From: Epiperipatus broadwayi
Lineage: Eukaryota > Onychophora > Udeonychophora > Euonychophora > Peripatidae
Assembly (NCBI GenBank): GCA_028023455.1
Contig: JAQFVV010006231.1
Span: forward strand, 7,022,036-7,086,035
Length of the DNA: 64,000 bases
Direction: 5' to 3'
Position 1 is the first letter of the stretch; each line of letters begins with the position of its first letter. The position numbers and the translations under genes were made by a program. The notes beneath the pieces were generated by a model. It was given only the letters and a program-made list of their open reading frames with translations, was not told the origin of the DNA and ran no database searches. Below are positions 12,601 to 23,998 of this stretch, one piece after another.

Positions 12601-14478
12601 TAAATCTCATAAAATGGCATTTTGAGTCTGTAATCAGGACATTACTAGAGCCTATATATTTAGTCACAATTACTGCCTCGGTCAATAACTTTATAGCTTC
12701 CTGGGAATTATCATAATTTACTTTTGTTTATTATTTATGATTGTAAATATAAAACTCAATCTCATGCACTTTCATTCTGCCGTCAAGAACAATGAAGCAA
12801 CTAAGGAGAAAAATAATGTCACTCTTTGACCTTTAAACTCAGAAATTAAAAACTCATTCTTATTGGCTGAAGCATAATGATTAATAACTCATATATGTTT
12901 ATTTACCATATAATTCATTACACAGTAATAGCAACTGCAATGACCAGAATTTATCGAAGTATTTTAAAAATTTGCTTTGATCAATTCCTTTAATAGAGAC
13001 TAAAGAAGATTCAGACTCTTTCAGTTAACAACAAACTTTTTTGTTTGAATGCAAGTGATACAAGGGCACATTGGCATGTGTGCAATGTGTGCAACAAAAT
13101 AGGTGCCAGGATTCCAGGCAAGGAAGAAATACTTAAATATATATATATGTTATTCATTAATTATATCAAAATAAATTACATTTTTGTTTCAATGATTTGT
13201 TTTAATTGTTTATAATCACTTATTATTACTCCTTAAGATCTTATTTTATTCTCATTCTAGTTCTAACAAGTAGTTTAGTGTAAACAAGTAAAAACTTGAA
13301 CTTGTATGTGTTTATTGTTTACAGAATGATGTGCATTTGCATTTGAATATTGCTCCAACTTACATTTGCTCTAAACATATATATATAGAGAGAAAATCTG
13401 CTGCAGTTTTAATTTTATTCTATATTCTGCTGATAAAGTGTATATACTGCATTGATTGTATCACTAATCAAAAAGTAAGTTTTTGTAATTATTCTTAGGA
13501 CAGTAAAGTGCAGTGCATCAGTAATAACATAGCAAGTAGAACAATAAATAAATTTGAATTTGAACTAAGATCTAAGGTAGCAGTCATTTTTTTCTCATAC
13601 ATTTGATGTAATATATTTTTTTCTCTTTTCAAAATATATTAAGGCTTATTTAATGTCACATGTTAAATGATAATATATACTTTCTACATATAACTTAATG
13701 TTGTATAAAGTATATAGTGAAATAAACATGTTTTCTAAACAAAATAATGAAATGTATCTATTTTAGAAGAACAAAATATTGTTGCTTTTTTGTTATCAAA
13801 ACTATATATTTTTTTCCTTTTATTTTTTGTGCTACTTTTTTATAAAATAAACTATATTAGTAACAAATTATATACATGTATTAAAACATTACAGGAGGGA
13901 AAAAAGAATTTGCATGACATGATGTATAGCTCATAAAAATATAATCATTATGACTAGTATTTGAGGGCAAATGAGAATGATTCCACTTTATATAGATGAA
14001 TGTATAATTTATGTGCTTTATATCACTCTAAAATAATGTACAACTAATAAAAATATTGTTCTGCCAAATTTTGCTCATAGTACTTCTTATTTTTTAATTT
14101 TGTTAAACTGTTATGAAAAAAATTACATTTTCATGTTTTTAGATATTTCACTAAAGAAATTAATATATATTTTTTAATAAGTCAAAATTTTCTTTTATAT
14201 TTAATTTTTATTTAAGTTACTAAATTTATAGATGGAATATTCATTATAAAAGTTGTTTTGTACTAAGTTTTTTTTTTATATTAATATTTTAAAAAGTATG
14301 TCTAATTTTGAATTTTAATAATAAAATTTATTATAATTGTGTTGTTTTTTTTAATTAGATGCCTCAAGAGAACAAGAAAAAGAAATTTTGAAGATATCAA
14401 CATTTAATAAAGAAACAGGAAGAAGTAAGAGAAAGAAATGCTTTCAGAATTACTTAATCCTTCACCAAATAAGTAATA
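12601..14478. other. AT-rich stretch, no gene recognised
   Basis: Simple AT-dinucleotide runs near 13138 and 13376. No family motif seen on either strand. Confidence 0.35.
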
Positions 14479-14754
14479 AAGAATGACTCAGAACCGGTTT
14501 CTGATTACAGTAAGGATATTTTTGATGCATTCAGTCAGTTAAAAAAGAATTCCAGTGAAGATAGTGAATGTTCTGAAGAAACTGTCACTCATCTGGGGCC
14601 CAACGACAATACAGAAGAAACAATAAGTGAAGATACTGAAAACATTTTCACTAATTTATAGTATGACAAATCTACTGAAGATATAATAAGTGTGTTTAAT
14701 TTTGATGATCCAGGCTTTGGTTCTCAAACAAGCCATTTTAGAAGTGGGTTCTAA
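14479..14754 (+). pseudogene. Acidic reading-frame remnant, possible transposase N-terminus
   Basis: One frame runs about 91 codons with a single TAG at 14659-14661. It begins near DSEPVSDYSKDIFDAFSQL, passes an acidic Ser/Glu/Thr-rich stretch (SSEDSECSEETVTHLG) and, after the stop, ends FNFDDPGFGSQTSHF before TAA 14752-14754. Codon use and composition are less AT-biased than the flanks, which favours a former coding region. The acidic start and a DDPG-type segment are reminiscent of hAT/ZMYM-like transposase N-termini, but no zinc finger or catalytic motif follows. Family unproved. Confidence 0.35.
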
Positions 14755-15149
14755 ACAAATTAAAAATTTTAATTTTTCACATGATTATTAATGGATGAAA
14801 ATTTTTACATATATATTATAAAAGGCATTTAAAAAATAGTGAATACTTTAAATATCGCTTAATTTATTCAGTTCCAAAAAACTCAATTTATTACTTTTCT
14901 GCAAACTTTTCAAGCTTTGTAATTCTGAATATAATTTTATTCAGAGACAATGTCCCTAACATCTCGCAATGTATCTGAATCATCATAAGAAAAATTTAAA
15001 TCATTTGAACAATTATAAAAAACTGACAGAATTAATTACATCCTTAAAAAATAAAACTTTTTTTTCCTCAGTGATGAAAGTTTATTCTTAAAAAATAAAA
15101 AAACAGATACAAATACAGTTAGAAAAAGCTTTACAAAGAAGTGATTACA

Positions 15150-16395
15150 TGGTAAATTGAAATTTCAGAAGCAACATGGTAAAAGGGGAAGAATACATGT
15201 GAAAAGGGAATGGAAAGTGGAAAGAGTGTATAGTCCAGGCCAGTCTGAGATGCATGTCTTCATTGAGCAAGTGTCGCATGTGTCACAAATATTTAAATGG
15301 TTGAGTCCTATGACAGAAGCTGAGAGGATGGGAGTTGAAGGATTGCCCAAGTGTCTGTGAAAAGTGAAGGTGGGGCTGTTTGGTATCTCTGGTTTTGAGA
15401 GAGTGGATTAGGTCCAATAGTTTTTGATTTGCTGAGTGTACTCTCTGGTCAAAAATAATAGCACATTGGAGCAACCAGTGTGCCTAAATCAGGAAAACTG
15501 ATAGTTGCAAAGACCCATTTTTATGGATTTTTGGAGGTTGAAGATGGTGTTCCTGTGCAAGGAAAGGCAGGAGTTGATGATACATCTCACTTCAAGCAGA
15601 AAGGGACATTTAAGTAGGAAGTTCTGGAGGGTTTCATTGTCGGTTTTACAGAGCTGGCATAGGGGAGAGATCTTGGTGAAACCCCTGTGGTTGACAAAAA
15701 TTGATTGGCGGGAAGGGAGTGAAGATTGATTTTGAGGAGGAAATCAAGGAATTTTGTCTCAAGGGACCCCCTATTGAATTTGTGGATTAAATGAGCATTG
15801 GTAAGTTTGAGGAATATGGGGGGTAGGAGAAGTCTGTGGTCTGATTGAAAACCTCTCAGTAATTTAATTTGCCACTGATGGATGGTATAACAAAATCAGC
15901 TTTTTGTAGGAGGTTGGCAATGAGTGAGGTCCATGACTTAGACCTGTAATTGGGAGGAGGAGTGTTGGTGAGTGTGATAATGATATGCACAAGGTTGGCA
16001 GAAAAGTGACTTAGGAGCATGAGAATAATGTTATGAGATCTCTGGATTAGAAGAATGTTGATGGAGTGCAGGCCCAACCCTTTGAGGTTTTTAGGAAAAC
16101 AAGTTCTTTTTAGGCTAATGGCCACCATCTTTCTGCCCCAGAGAAAATGGGTGCAAAGGGCATTGATTTTGGATATAAAGAAATGTGTAGGTAGAACAAT
16201 AGGGAGGTAATGTGCTATTTTGGGAAACATTAGAAGATTGAGGATGGTGACTTTCCCATAAAGGGAGAGATAGATACCTGTGATAGTGCTGAGGGTGGCT
16301 GATATACTTTGATACAGTGCAGTTTGAATCTGTATCCTCATGTCTTTAGGAGAGCATGAGGGGGAATCCGAGGAAGCTGTGCAGCTTGGCATTTA
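15150..16395 (-). pseudogene. LINE ORF2 C-terminal fragment (L1/Tx1-like), GC-rich for the window
   Basis: The minus-strand frame at 15856-16392 (178 codons) has the post-RT pattern of L1/Tx1-type ORF2: LSLYGKVTILNLLMFPKIAH, then FISKINALCTHFLWGRK, then FPKNLKGLGLHSI. After a frameshift the C-terminal zinc-ribbon region follows at about 15590-15650 as CQLCKTDNETLQNFLLKC, where the usual His is replaced by Asn. The fragment has lost RT and endonuclease domains, as 5'-truncated LINE insertions do. Base composition is visibly more GC-rich than surrounding DNA, pointing to a younger or foreign copy. No clear poly-A tail or TSD was found. The clade call is tentative; the LINE identity is firm. Confidence 0.75.
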
Positions 16396-16880
16396 CCAGA
16401 AATAAATAAAAAATAAAACTTGTATTGATTATTTGCAATAAACACTTTTAGATACTGAAAGCAAATGTTGGTATGAAGTTATAAAAATAATAAATTTTTG
16501 TAGTAAAGTGTTAAGGCAAATAAAATATAGCCCTTCATGGTACAAAAGTAATAAACTTTATGATTGCAACAATGGCAATTTTTTAAAATTAAGCTGTTAA
16601 AAACGTTTGATTCTTTTATATCAGAACACAAGCAATATGTAGCTAATGATCCTGATTGTTCTCCTATTTAGGAGCTGAAATTAAAACTGAGATACTTAAT
16701 TGGCATCAAATGTTAAAAAATAATATTATTAACCTGCATCAACAAAATAAATATTTTTCAATTATTTTAGATTGTACACCAAATATATAACACACACTGA
16801 GCAAATAAGTGTGATAATAGATTAATTCATTTTAAATCATGATATAAAAGTATGAACTCTTAATACCCGTATATAAGGTA
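16396..16880. other. AT-rich spacer, nothing recognised
   Basis: Separates the minus-strand LINE tail from the plus-strand zinc-knuckle element. No motif seen. Confidence 0.35.
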
Positions 16881-16895
16881 AAGATAAATAGTAAT

Positions 16896-17580
16896 GTGAA
16901 TCCTGAAGACATACCCATGCAAATTATAGATCAAGATGCCATGCTTAACCTTTATATAAGAGGATTAATACTGCAATGCTACTCATGTAAAAAGCATGGA
17001 CATCTAACAATACAATGTAATCTAAACCAAGATACACATAATCAAACAATAAATGAAAAAATGCATCCCTTGCAGGAACAAGTAAGTAATCTATACCATA
17101 ATGATCAAAAACATAAATAAATTCATCAAAACCAGGCGATATCAACAACTACAAAACCCTCAAACAGAAACTACAAACATAGACATGGAAACACTTGACA
17201 CACAAATCAAAGAAACATACAAAGATCAAGCAAATAATACAAATATAATTAAAATGGCAACAAACCATCCACAGCAAATACCTGAAAAAACAAGCAACAT
17301 GAGAGAGAAAAACAATGATAAACCAAAAACCACACAAACACCACAAACAGTGGGTAGCAATATGCCAAGCAAGAACACACAGCAGTGGAAAAAAACATCA
17401 GCACAAACAAAGGAGACAAACAATACATGCCTCACCCACAAAGAAGCATCAGTGCTTCAAGCAAGAAGATATCCAGGCTGGCCACAAAAGAAAAAGCAAA
17501 AATTAAAGAAAGCCAGAACAGAAAAATTTAACTACGAAGATGATATAAGTCATCTCAATAGAATTTTTGATCTATCATAG
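16896..17580 (+). pseudogene. Gag-like ORF1 with CCHC zinc knuckle, one frameshift
   Basis: Two overlapping plus-strand frames look like one protein split by a frameshift near 17101-17120. The first (16896-17120) holds a perfect CX2CX4HX4C zinc knuckle, CYSCKKHGHLTIQC, at about residues 29-42. The second (17101-17580, 159 codons) is Gln/Asn/Lys/Thr-rich and ends with a basic patch (GWPQKKKQKLKKARTEKF) and a stop at 17578-17580. A zinc knuckle followed by a basic tail is typical of nucleic-acid-binding ORF1/Gag proteins that coat retrotransposon RNA. No protease or RT follows directly. ATG 16896 lies only about 30 codons before the knuckle, so the true N-terminus is probably lost. Host CNBP-like origin is less likely because there is just one knuckle. 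Confidence 0.6.
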
Positions 17581-18262
17581 AAAATATAAAGCCATACTAT
17601 GATTGCAATTAAGAAATATCACAAACAACAGGCCATCACACAAAACAAGCGTCTCCAATTTAATCAAAATATAAAACTCAAGATTGTGCACTTAATAATG
17701 GACAACATATATGGACAGAAAAGTAATCCAATACAAATTATTGTTAAAGCATATCAGGGAAACTCAATCCCAAAAAATAAGAGCAGCAACATTCATGCTA
17801 TATGCACTTTGGTGCACACGATCCAAATTTATTATGCACAATAATACGAGACATCATCCCTCTACCTTTCACAACAAGCTAACGGAACTAAAGGTTAGAG
17901 ATAAGCTAATAGCAAATCAAGACATACATAATGCCATTTGATTACTAATCAGACAACCATTAACACATTCAATGGACAATTTAACAACTTAAAATGCAAA
18001 TGTATACTATACAAATAGGTAAATTCCATTAGTCCTAAATTTATTATAAATCTGCTTCCTAGGAAATAACAAAGGATTGAAGAGAAACAAAGAACTAATG
18101 AACTATATCAGAAAGACATTGGAATTTGTAGAAATAGAGAACTATCAACATCATCTAAATAATAACATATGTAAGATATGTATCAAATCAGAGACATACA
18201 TGTAACCCAAATATATGTAAAAATTATTTTGGCCAATAAAGTTTCTTATTGAAACATAAAAA
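17581..18262 (+). mobile_element. Remainder of the CCHC retroelement: ORF2-like tail and 3' end
   Basis: Downstream of the Gag-like ORF, a 76-codon frame (17711-17941) contains RAATFMLYALWCTRSKFIMH, which resembles the last part of LINE ORF2 proteins. After further broken frames comes a possible 3' end near 18230: GGCCAATAAAGTTTC with a polyadenylation signal (AATAAA), then an A-rich run. The simplest reading is a LINE that kept ORF1 and the extreme 3' end but lost the endonuclease and RT by internal deletion. A non-autonomous element built that way is the alternative. Confidence 0.4.
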
Positions 18263-18883
18263 TATGAAATCCTTAGCATTTTATCTGATTTTAGATACTA
18301 TAGGGGCTAGATTGACAATATTCCTTACTGATTTATTGAAAAAATTAAATTTACACCTACATGTCTTAAGAGATTAAGGCTATGTTAGTGGCTCTGATAT
18401 GCATGGCAAAAATATAGGTTTATAAAAAAGAATTTTAGGCTTAAATCTTCATGCATTTTATGTTCCATGTTTAAATCATAGTCTAAACTCATAAAACTAT
18501 TAGTTTCCTTAATATAGTATAAGAGTTATATAATTTTTTTTTCTCTTCTGTTACAGATAGAATATTTTTAACTACTAATGTAACTAATTTAACCTTTAAG
18601 CCTTTACCTGAAATAACCTCTCTATAAATATTTACCTGAAGTGTATGATGCTTTATTTGAAATTTGTAATGACTCTTCAAACTTGAATCAACAATCCAAA
18701 TATCAAGCAAATGTCTGAATCAAAAACTTGCTACCTCTACATTTATTTGTTAATTCAACTTTTGAGCACTTGGATGCTATTGAGATTTTAAATAAGGTGA
18801 ATTTTGTCAACAAAATACTGTAGTCTTCATTTATGAATCTCCTACTTGTTTTTAAAGCATTGAATATCTAAATCAATTTTTAA
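18263..18883. other. AT-rich spacer, nothing recognised
   Basis: No coding or repeat signature recognised. Confidence 0.35.
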
Positions 18884-19288
18884 ATAGGCAAAACTCTCCA
18901 TATAGTAGTGCCAGTCAGTGCAAGCCAGAGTAATCAATGGATGCCAGAATGCTTGTGCATAAAATCCCTATCTAGTACCTATCCATCCAATATTCCCAGA
19001 CTAGTTTCTAGCTTGTGGCTTTCATCAGTGAGGAACTTGGATTCGAGAGCACTGCATCTAATTCTTAGGATCTAATGCAACCCTCAAGGTTCCTCACTGA
19101 TGAAAGCCACAAGCTAGAAATGAGTCTGGGATATTGGATGAGTAGGCACTAGATAAGGATTTTATGCACAAGCCTTCTGGCATCCATTAATTACTCTGGC
19201 TTGCAGTGATTGGTATTACTGTATGGAGTGTTTTGCCTGTTTTAACAACTTGAGCAAGCATAAAGAAATGGTGATCATACAATTTTTG
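18884..19288. repeat. Foldback repeat FB-A, copy 1 (most complete)
   Basis: Two arms of about 165 bp are inverted around a loop near 19060. Matching landmarks: GAGTAATCAATGGATGCCAG left and its complement CTGGCATCCATTAATTACTC right, GTGCATAAAATCC / GGATTTTATGCAC, and CTAGCTTGTGGCTTTCATCAG / CTGATGAAAGCCACAAGCTAG. The right side goes on past the arm with GTTTTAACAACTTGAGCAAG and GTGATCATACAATTTTTG, which copies 3 and 4 share. No transposase is encoded. A 48-codon frame continues directly to the right (19270-19417, NNRFDETFKEIVESSKLTAA); its family is unknown. Confidence 0.85.
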
Positions 19289-19962
19289 AATAATAGGTTT
19301 GATGAAACTTTCAAAGAAATTGTAGAAAGCTCAAAATTAACTGCAGCAAATTTGATGCAGAATCTGTATTTTGATGTAAAAAGAAAACACAATTTAATTA
19401 TGAAAATGAAAATATAGTAGATACTGAAATTTCTTTTAAAGTAATTTTTTTTTCTTTGCATAATAGATCAAAAATTATAATCTTTTCTGGAAACATTTAC
19501 TTTATTAAAAGAATACATGAATTCACTTCAGTTTTTGTATTTTTTCAGTACTTCATAAAATAAAGAATATTTATTATCTTGTAAAACATTATGACAAAAA
19601 TTAACACATTAGGATCATTCAGACATTGATAGAGATGATTTATATGAAGAAATTTTATGCTATCAACCATTTATTTCTAATTTTAAAAATTATATAAATT
19701 AGATAATTCACTATATTTATTCAAACAACTTAACTACAGTTTATCCGAACTTTATAATTGCTCTTTGGATATTCTTTTGTATTTACCAGTATCTGTACCA
19801 TTTGCAAAATGATCATTTTCTAAATTTAAAATTATTAAAATTCTAAACTTAAAATTATTAAAACTACTTATCCTCATCAATGGTACAAGACAGATTTTCA
19901 AATCTTGACATTAATATCAAGTGAATCAGATATTTTGAATCAACTTGATATGCATGATATTT
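19289..19962. other. AT-rich spacer
   Basis: Contains the tail of the small frame noted with FB-A copy 1. Otherwise nothing recognised. Confidence 0.35.
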
Positions 19963-20214
19963 CTATGCCCTGAGGGTATTATTATCTTAATACCAGTTCA
20001 GAAAGTACCAGTAACTATAAATAAACTCAAGTGCAATTTGAGATATCAAAACAAATTTATTCATTGTTAAATAACAAAATACTTTTTATTCCTTTTTCTA
20101 TTTTGTTATTTAATATTGAATAAATTTGTTTTGTTACCTTAAATTGTAATCAAGTTTATTTATAATTACTGATGTTCTTCTGACTGGTATTGAGATAATA
20201 CCCTTGAGACATAG
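19963..20214. repeat. Foldback repeat FB-B, about 250 bp
   Basis: Left arm CTATGCCCTGAGGGTATTAT ... TTTATTCATTGTTAAATAAC pairs with a right arm that reads, on the complement, CTATGTCTCAAGGGTATTAT ... TTTATTCAATATTAAATAAC. Arms are about 120 bp with perhaps 85% identity by eye around a short loop near 20090. No coding capacity. Single copy in this window. Confidence 0.7.
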
Positions 20215-20458
20215 CTGAGTGGCATAATCGATAATGGAAAAAATTCTAGTAAAACAGTGAAATAATATTAAAATAAATTTTTGTGAAATAGATCAAAGTA
20301 ATCAAGAAAATAGCTGTTCTGACTAACAAGAAATATAATATTAATAAGCAGCAACATTCATTAATTCAATAGGAATAATGTCGCATCTTGAAATATTGAA
20401 AAATTCTGTCTAAATTCTATTAATGATGATAAAACATGTTGCAGCTTAAATTTACCAA

Positions 20459-20885
20459 AAGTGATGTTTATTGGCTTAAAACCAATCCTGCCTAATAGGA
20501 TAGTGGTGGCTATGGTTATTAAAGAACCAAAGACACCAAAATGTATGGGTAGTGAACTGGGTTCAGACCCCTATGACTATATAAGCTAATGGTCTTGGAT
20601 TGAAAATTAAAGTGTTTTCAGTTTAAGACTCGTAGTTTTGTAGTTAAATGGAGATAAAAGGTGTTTGCTGGAGGGTTGCATTAGATCCTAAGATCTAGAT
20701 GCAGTGCTCTCAGATCCAAGGCTCCTCACTGACAAAGGCCATAAGCCAGAAACTAGTCTGGGAATATTGGATGAGTAGGCACTAGATAGGGATTTTATGC
20801 ACAAGCCTTCTGGCATCCATTGATTACTCTAGCTTGCTGTGTGTGGCAATATATATAGTGAGTTTTGCCTGTTTTAATAAATTAA
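20459..20885 (+). repeat. SINE-like head joined to FB-A copy 2 (right half)
   Basis: From 20660 the sequence matches the right half of FB-A (CTGGCATCCATTGATTACTC, ending TGAGTTTTGCCTGTTTTAAT). The 200 bases before it are absent from other FB-A copies and include a B-box-like GGGTTCAGACCCC at about 20560. The start, GTGATGTTTATTGG, recurs at 37404-37417 beside another FB-A end. This suggests that some FB-A copies are joined to a tRNA-derived unit. Confidence 0.6.
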
Positions 20886-22559
20886 ATATTTAGAAATATC
20901 TAATATTTTATTAATTCTGGTTTTGAAATTAAGACAAGCATGTTTTATGTTCCAAAACATATACTACTAATTATTAAATTTCACTATCTATTCTGATTAG
21001 CAAATTTTTAAATTCCATTATCTATTTTGATTAGAAAATTTTTTTAATTAAAGTATTGTCAAAAGTTGTCGAAAGCGCTCCTAAGTGACGTTTATATTTT
21101 TTGTTCTTTTTAAAAATTTTAATTACTGTATTTTCTAATATTTATTTGTAAGTTTATATATATATCAAATTAAGTATCTGTTATACATTAATTATTGTAA
21201 TAAAAGAATAAATTATAATGGTAATAATAAATTGTACAAGCACAGTATTATAAAATATAAAAGTACTTGCTTATTTTCAGAACCTTCAACTTCCAGTTCA
21301 AGAAGATTCTGAAAATAACTGAAAGTACTGCATTTTGTATTAATTACTTGTAAAATTTATTAGCACCATTATATGTAGATGCACAGGCAATCTATACTTC
21401 TTATAGTATTTGCAACATCAAAGAACAACTGGAATTGCTTATTGTAAAATATATTTATATAAGCAGTTGCTTATATGACTCAATTAAGGGGCTAAATTAA
21501 CACAATGTAGTAATGAAAATTGGGGGTGGGAAGAATTTTTAATGAATATTAATTACTTTATGGATAAAATATTTTATTTTTGTGTATTAGAATATTTTAA
21601 GTTTTTTCTTTTGGTTATAATAATAATATTTTACTTCATTTAAAATTAATTTTGTGAATCAAAGATTTAAAGTTTCAATCTGTAAATATAAAGTGAAAGA
21701 TCTTAAGTATTAATTTACAGTTAACCCTCATTATGTTAGCTAAAATAGTAACCGCATATAATGTTTATTTCAAAAATTCAGTGTTTCATGTTCATTCATA
21801 TCATTATATACTGCTTATACTTTTTGTAATTATATATTGAAAGTACTTTTTTCTTTATTTGTCTATTATTCTATACTATTAAATTATATTTTGAAATAAA
21901 TTTCAAAAATCATTTATTTCTTGCTCGGACTAATCCCTGATATTTTATGGCTGGTTGAGAGTTTTGTATTCTTTTCCTAGATAGATTTCTACAAATATTG
22001 TATAGTATATGTGAATGTATTTGGTTGTTTAACCACTTTGTCACCAATAAGCATTATATCACTGTGATACTTTATAAAATAAAAATGTATATTATTTCTA
22101 TATTAAAAAAATTAAACTAGTGGTAATATTTTAGAGAATAATGCCATGTCATCAACCTCATCCCATTTGATGATGCACGACAAATTATGCCATTGCCATA
22201 TATTGTGTTTAAAGATTATTTTTGTATCAAAATTCAATCTATGTTTGCTTATTCTTATTTTTGTTTTCATCACTTAAAATGACTTTTTCTCTAATACATG
22301 TTACTTTTTTCTTTCATCAGTATTGTAGGTATGACTCCTTTACTCACAATTTTAACTCTTCAAATTTAAAATACTGAATAGTGGCATAACCTCATTCCTT
22401 TAAACAGTCTTTTCTTAATTTGCATATCACCTATATTTATTTATGAATAATTTTGTCTTCTGATCAAATCTTGCTAGAATAATTAAAAATATAGAAATAT
22501 TAATACAGAAATTATCTATGTACACTAATGATATAAATATAATACATTTTACAGAAGAA
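20886..22559. other. AT-rich stretch, no gene recognised
   Basis: No family motif seen on either strand. Contains a short inverted pair (21277-21317: TTCAGAACCTTC / GAAGATTCTGAA). Confidence 0.35.
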
Positions 22560-23600
22560 GGCTTATTACAATAAAAATATTTTATATTTTAAATACAATA
22601 ATGAATATTGAAGTATACATAAAGGATGGTTTGTGCAATTAGTGTGTTAATATCATCAATATTCATTGCTGAATTGGGAATTAAAATAAGTAAAAAAAAA
22701 ATCAAGAAATGATACATTATTCTATATATGTTGATGATACCTTAATAAAAGAGCTATAAATAATATAAACAATTTAATAATAATATATATAATATTAAAT
22801 TTGCAAAAATTGAATTTCATGTTAAAATAAAGTATTTAGATATAGAGTTAATATAAATAATGATAACAAAATTACATTAAAACATTTCATTAAGAAAGAT
22901 AAATTAAAAAAAAAACAATTTCAATAAATTCACATTAGGCATGGATACAAAAGATGGCAGTTATTACAAATTTTAAACATAAAAATAATAGATATAATAC
23001 AGATAAAAATATAACTATTTTACAAAAAGAACAATGTATTGAATTATACATTGATTATAATTATAATCCTAAGAGTATTGAAAATATTATGTTTAATTAC
23101 AAATTATCTAATTTAAATAATAATTATAATTCAATTATAAATAATAATAGCAGCTCTAAGAATAATAAAAAATGGATAAAACTTTAATAATTTCCTAAAA
23201 CTTATCATACATTACTAAAAAATAAAAATTATACAGACAAAAGCATTAACATGGAATGGTTAAATAGTAAAAATCTTGACAAATTAATAGGTAATTATAA
23301 AATAAGAGATATGAAGTATAAAAAAGGAATTGTATATAAAATTACTTATGGAAATTCATACAGGTTAATAATTAAATGAAAGTGCAAAAGAAAATAATAA
23401 TGAAGAGATGATAAATCTGCCTTATATATTCATTATTTAAAACATGACATAAAATAGATTGTATAAAAAATATATAACCTTTAAACTATATTAAAGAACC
23501 TAATAGAAGAAAGATGTATAAAATCAATTATATTAATTACAACGAACATAATTGCATGGATATATATAACACATCAATTGATTTAACTAACACTTGGCTA
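22560..23600 (+). pseudogene. Penelope-like element remnant: RT palm plus GIY-YIG endonuclease
   Basis: In shifted plus-strand frames I read the expected PLE order. First comes SVLISSIFIAELGI (22640-22685), matching the SPxSPIxAxL block before the RT active site. Then YVDDT at 22727-22741, the catalytic YxDD motif. Then KYLDIELI (FLD-like) with NDNKITLKHFIKKD. The 77-codon frame at 22954-23187 corresponds to the linker, and GIVYKITYGN at about 23326 starts a GIY-YIG nuclease. KSALYIHYLKHD near 23420 matches its H-rich middle. In PLEs, RT and GIY-YIG together perform target-primed retrotransposition. Stops and frameshifts are many and the second half of the YIG motif is lost, so it is dead. 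The 5' part of RT is missing or unreadable. Confidence 0.7.
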
Positions 23601-23683
23601 ATTATAAATGAATAGTAAATTATATACAATACATTTATAGTTTTTTTTCTCTTCCTTTTACATATTGTATTATTGTTGTAATA

Positions 23684-23998
23684 GGTTATAGTTAATTTTA
23701 TATAAAAAAGATGATTTGTTTAGCCAATTAATATGAGGAATGTCAGGTTTTTTTGTTTTTTTTCATGTGTCATAGCATCAGCCGGGAAATGAACCCGCTA
23801 ACCCGGGACAACTGCTTGTAAAGCAAATGTCAGGGTTATTTTAATTTTATTTTTGTCAATTATTACAAATTGCTATTAAAATCGGTTATAGTTAATTTTA
23901 TATATAAAAAAGATGATTTGTTTAACCAATTAATATGAGGAATGTCAGGGTTATTTTAATTTTATTTTTGTCAATTATTACAAATTGCTATTAAAATC
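23684..23998. repeat. 115-bp tandem duplication, first copy interrupted by a SINE
   Basis: Copy B (23884-23998, 115 bp) runs from GGTTATAGTTAATTTTATAT to GCTATTAAAATC without interruption. Copy A (23684-23883) has the same sequence, 113 bp with two small differences, split by 78 bp of SINE plus a 9-bp target duplication. The duplication lies just downstream of the PLE remnant and may include its 3' end. Confidence 0.9.
23748..23825 (-). mobile_element. tRNA-derived SINE family 1, 5'-truncated, with 9-bp TSD
   Basis: On the minus strand this copy carries the family-1 tail: a B-box region, CGGCTGATGCTATGACAC-type sequence, then an A-rich tail seen here as T-runs at 23748-23763. AATGTCAGG flanks it at 23739-23747 and 23826-23834. 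The head present at 42600 is missing, so the insertion is 5'-truncated, as expected of LINE-driven target-primed reverse transcription. Confidence 0.85.

Noticed and set aside
17149-17441. Cys/Val/Phe-rich minus-strand frames
   Set aside because: Antisense of the Gag-like ORF.
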